From contig JAAZOO010000510.1 in assembly GCA_012797715.1 (NCBI GenBank), positions 1 through 8,733 of the forward strand: DNA of 8,733 nt. The letters are read 5' to 3'. The stretch comes from Geobacteraceae bacterium (GTDB taxonomy: Bacteria; Desulfobacterota; Desulfuromonadia; Geobacterales; Geobacteraceae). The position numbers and the translations under genes are program-made. Under the pieces are notes generated by a model that did not search any database, was not told the origin of the DNA, and saw only the letters and a list, made by a program, of their open reading frames with translations. This document shows, one piece after another, positions 6,579 through 8,733 of this stretch (positions within the stretch are counted from its first letter, which is position 1; each line of letters opens with the position of its first letter).

Positions 6579-6767
6579 AATTTCCAATCCGATAGTTTGT
6601 TGGTAACTCCTCAAACTCATCATTGGAGATGTCATTTCACTGCTAAAGATACACCTGCTACTTACATGTGGCACTTATAATGCATAATGACGTTAAGTGC
6701 TTATTTGTACGATATTTTACGCTTATATACTGTAATCTTTGCCGAAATCTGACAAGGCGGATATACC
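6579..6767. other. AT-rich intergenic spacer at a base-composition boundary
   Basis: No gene is visible in these 189 bases. There is no convincing terminator after the TPR gene. The spacer is clearly richer in A+T than DNA to its left and leads into a gene that is likewise A+T-richer. It holds a TATAAT (6676-6681) without a good -35 element and a 7-base inverted repeat overlapping it. It may be the edge of a transferred or hypervariable glycan locus. Confidence 0.6.
6671..6700. repeat. Inverted repeat overlapping a possible -10 element
   Basis: GCACTTA (6671-6677) and TAAGTGC (6694-6700) are perfect inverted copies separated by 16 bases. A TATAAT hexamer lies at 6676-6681, so the pair could be an operator over a promoter for the downstream gene. 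No matching -35 hexamer is found 16-18 bases upstream, and short repeats are common in AT-rich DNA, so support is weak. Confidence 0.25.
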
Positions 6768-8733
6768 ATGACGACAACGAGTCATCAGAATGGAAACAAG
6801 TTAGATCGCAACCTTCGACTATCTAACCTCGGAAAGATCACGATTGGAATACACCCACACCCAAAAGACCCCGAGCGTTACCATGAGAAATGGGCCGATT
6901 TTCTCAGCAAGCAGGGAGTAAACGTCCGATGGGTAAATCTTCTATCAGAAAATGCCCTTGAACAGGCAACAGAATGCGACGGCATAATGTGGCGATGGCT
7001 TCACAACTGGCAGGACAAACAATCCGCCAGACAAATTCTTCAAATAATTGAACACTATCTTGATATTCCTGTTTTTCCTGATCAAAGGACTTCATGGCAC
7101 TATGATGAAAAGGTTTCACAATTCTATCTCCTGAAAGCTATTGACGCGCGAGTTCCAGACGCCTGGGTCTTCTGGGACAGGCAAGAAGCTATTTCATGGG
7201 CACAGACAGCGAGGTATCCGCTTGTTTTCAAGCTATCAGTCGGTGCTGGTTCAGCCAATATTCTTATTGTTAACACCGTCTCAGAAGCGGTTTCTCTTAT
7301 AAACAAAGCCTTCAATGGCGGAATATTTCCCTACACGATGAATGAATTTCGCTCGGAAACTGCCGGCCCTCGACCTCCACACTGGAAGCCCGAATTCGAT
7401 TACGTTTATTTTCAGGAATTCCTGCCGGGCAATGATTTTGATACAAGAATAACAATAATCGGGGATCGTGCTTTCGGTTTTCGCCGATTCAACAGACCCG
7501 GTGACTTTCGAGCTTCGGGCAGCGGGCTGATTGACTATACAACGGACAAGATTGATAGAAGGTGCGTAGAAACAGCTTTTTCGGTTTCCGAGCGTTGCGG
7601 ATTCACATCAATGGCATACGACTTCCTCTACAAAGATGGTTATCCATGTATTTGCGAGATAAGCTACACTTTCAACGATGAGGCAGTCTTTAACTGTCCA
7701 GGGCATTGGCAGCGCGATTTGCAATGGCACGAAGGGCATATTTGGCCTGAAAAAGCCCATGTCGATGACTTTCTCGAACGCATCAAAAACAGGATCTCGG
7801 TACCAGGCAGGAAACCAGCGGTTATAGGCTCAACAGGTGAAAGGCAAATAAACGTTGAGCTGACGCCCCTGAAAGCAATAGAAATTTTAATATTTTACGA
7901 TGAGGCTGGCTGGGCATGGTGGCATCGGGCACATAATATAAAATCATGCATATCCGACAAGTACCAGATAACGATAAAGAAAATTGGAGATGATATCAAT
8001 TTTGAACAATATGATTTGATTTTACTTTTCGAATCATATCTTTATGAAAAGATATCATTTGCGCCCCGCAATAAAATTATTGTCGGATCGAGCACTCTCA
8101 AAACCCTTCCTCGTGCCATAAATGATTATATATCGAATCGTTTTGCTGCATTCGTAGTAAATAACAAAGAAGCCTACGATAGACTTTCGGGAATTCCATA
8201 CAGTTACTGCTGTCAAAATGGTGTGGACGAATCCTTGTTTTATTATAAATATCCAAGATGCGATGAGTTCACAGCTTGCTGGGTAGGAAACAATTCCTCA
8301 ATAAACAATAAGGGACTGGACTTGATTCAGGAGGCATGTAGAATTGCAGGAGTCAAATTATCCGTACTTGACCAAAGTGTCAATGTTTACAACGGAAATC
8401 TTCTGTCACAGGAAGAATTAAGGGATTCTGTTTATCATCGTTCAACATGCTATATATGCGCATCTGAAATGGAAGGAACGCCGAATCCGGCGCTCGAAGC
8501 ATTATCATGCGGTTTGCCTGTCATTTCGACACGGGTTGGTAACATGACGGAAATTATTATTGACGGCTACAATGGCTATTTGGTCGAAAGAACCGTCGAC
8601 AGTATAGTGGAAGCTATTAATACACTCAAGGCATTGAATCTCGAAAAAATATCCCTTAATGCGAGAAATTCGATATGTAACGGTTGGACATGGAAACATC
8701 AGGTAGTTAAATATGAGCAAATGTTTGAAGCTG
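6768..8733 (+). CDS. ATP-grasp ligase fused to GT4-family glycosyltransferase (3' end outside window)
   Basis: A single frame runs 655 codons from the ATG at 6768 to the window edge with no stop, so the C-terminus is missing. Residues about 100-345 are an ATP-grasp (RimK/glutathione-synthetase-like) domain: K115, nucleotide-binding K155 and loop FKLSVGAGSANI (154-165), YFQEFLPGNDFDTRI (214-228), FRRFNRPGDFRASGSG (238-253) and the metal-site segment CEISYTF (296-302). Such enzymes join a carboxylate to an amine using ATP. Residues about 370-655 resemble a GT4 glycosyltransferase: GWAWWHRAHNI (381-391), QNGVDESLF (483-491), a KGLDLI helix, and the E-x7-E signature E569/E577 in EGTPNPALEALSCGLPVIS, then the GYNGYLV loop. 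It would act in the cytoplasm, probably in surface-glycan synthesis; substrates are unknown. An in-frame TGA at 6750 excludes an earlier start, and AGGCGG at 6755-6760 is a fair ribosome site. Base composition is A+T-richer than the genes to the left. Confidence 0.88.
   Translation, partial: MTTTSHQNGNKLDRNLRLSNLGKITIGIHPHPKDPERYHEKWADFLSKQGVNVRWVNLLSENALEQATECDGIMWRWLHNWQDKQSARQILQIIEHYLDIPVFPDQRTSWHYDEKVSQFYLLKAIDARVPDAWVFWDRQEAISWAQTARYPLVFKLSVGAGSANILIVNTVSEAVSLINKAFNGGIFPYTMNEFRSETAGPRPPHWKPEFDYVYFQEFLPGNDFDTRITIIGDRAFGFRRFNRPGDFRASGSGLIDYTTDKIDRRCVETAFSVSERCGFTSMAYDFLYKDGYPCICEISYTFNDEAVFNCPGHWQRDLQWHEGHIWPEKAHVDDFLERIKNRISVPGRKPAVIGSTGERQINVELTPLKAIEILIFYDEAGWAWWHRAHNIKSCISDKYQITIKKIGDDINFEQYDLILLFESYLYEKISFAPRNKIIVGSSTLKTLPRAINDYISNRFAAFVVNNKEAYDRLSGIPYSYCCQNGVDESLFYYKYPRCDEFTACWVGNNSSINNKGLDLIQEACRIAGVKLSVLDQSVNVYNGNLLSQEELRDSVYHRSTCYICASEMEGTPNPALEALSCGLPVISTRVGNMTEIIIDGYNGYLVERTVDSIVEAINTLKALNLEKISLNARNSICNGWTWKHQVVKYEQMFEA

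Overview
The window looks like chromosomal DNA of a flagellated, chemotactic Gram-negative bacterium, most likely a Geobacter-type member of the Desulfuromonadota. This is an inference from gene content: cheR and cheB interleaved with HDOD-domain genes, a GGDEF gene, sigma-28-type promoters, G+C-rich codon use and strong GGAGG ribosome binding sites. No 16S rRNA gene or other taxonomic marker is present.

Layout. (1) Bases 1-3664, + strand: a compact operon of cheR (5' end outside the window), an HDOD gene, cheB and a second HDOD gene, with gaps of 18, 6 and 31 bases. It ends in a rho-independent terminator at 3689-3711. (2) Bases 3759-5125, - strand: a short predicted gene (63 aa) followed by a diguanylate cyclase with a GAF-like sensor region, running toward the che operon and sharing its terminator. 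(3) Bases 5126-5402: a divergent promoter region with two sites resembling the flagellar sigma-28 (FliA) consensus, one per direction. (4) Bases 5403-6578, + strand: a protein with six exact 34-residue TPR repeats and a C-terminal Ig-like (SbsA-type) region. (5) Bases 6579-6767: an AT-rich spacer where base composition changes. (6) Bases 6768-8733, + strand: one long reading frame, still open at the window edge, coding for an ATP-grasp ligase fused to a GT4-type glycosyltransferase.

How the genes may work together. CheR and CheB set receptor methylation. The HDOD proteins are probable signalling or scaffold partners made with them. The GGDEF enzyme makes c-di-GMP and, if the sigma-28 promoter is real, is made with late flagellar genes, linking motility to c-di-GMP. 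The TPR/Ig-like protein would be co-regulated with it. The ATP-grasp/GT4 gene has a different base composition and probably begins a surface-glycan locus, possibly acquired by transfer.

The most noteworthy points are the paired divergent sigma-28-like promoters, which also settle two start codons, the ATP-grasp/GT4 fusion, and the interleaving of two HDOD genes with cheR and cheB.
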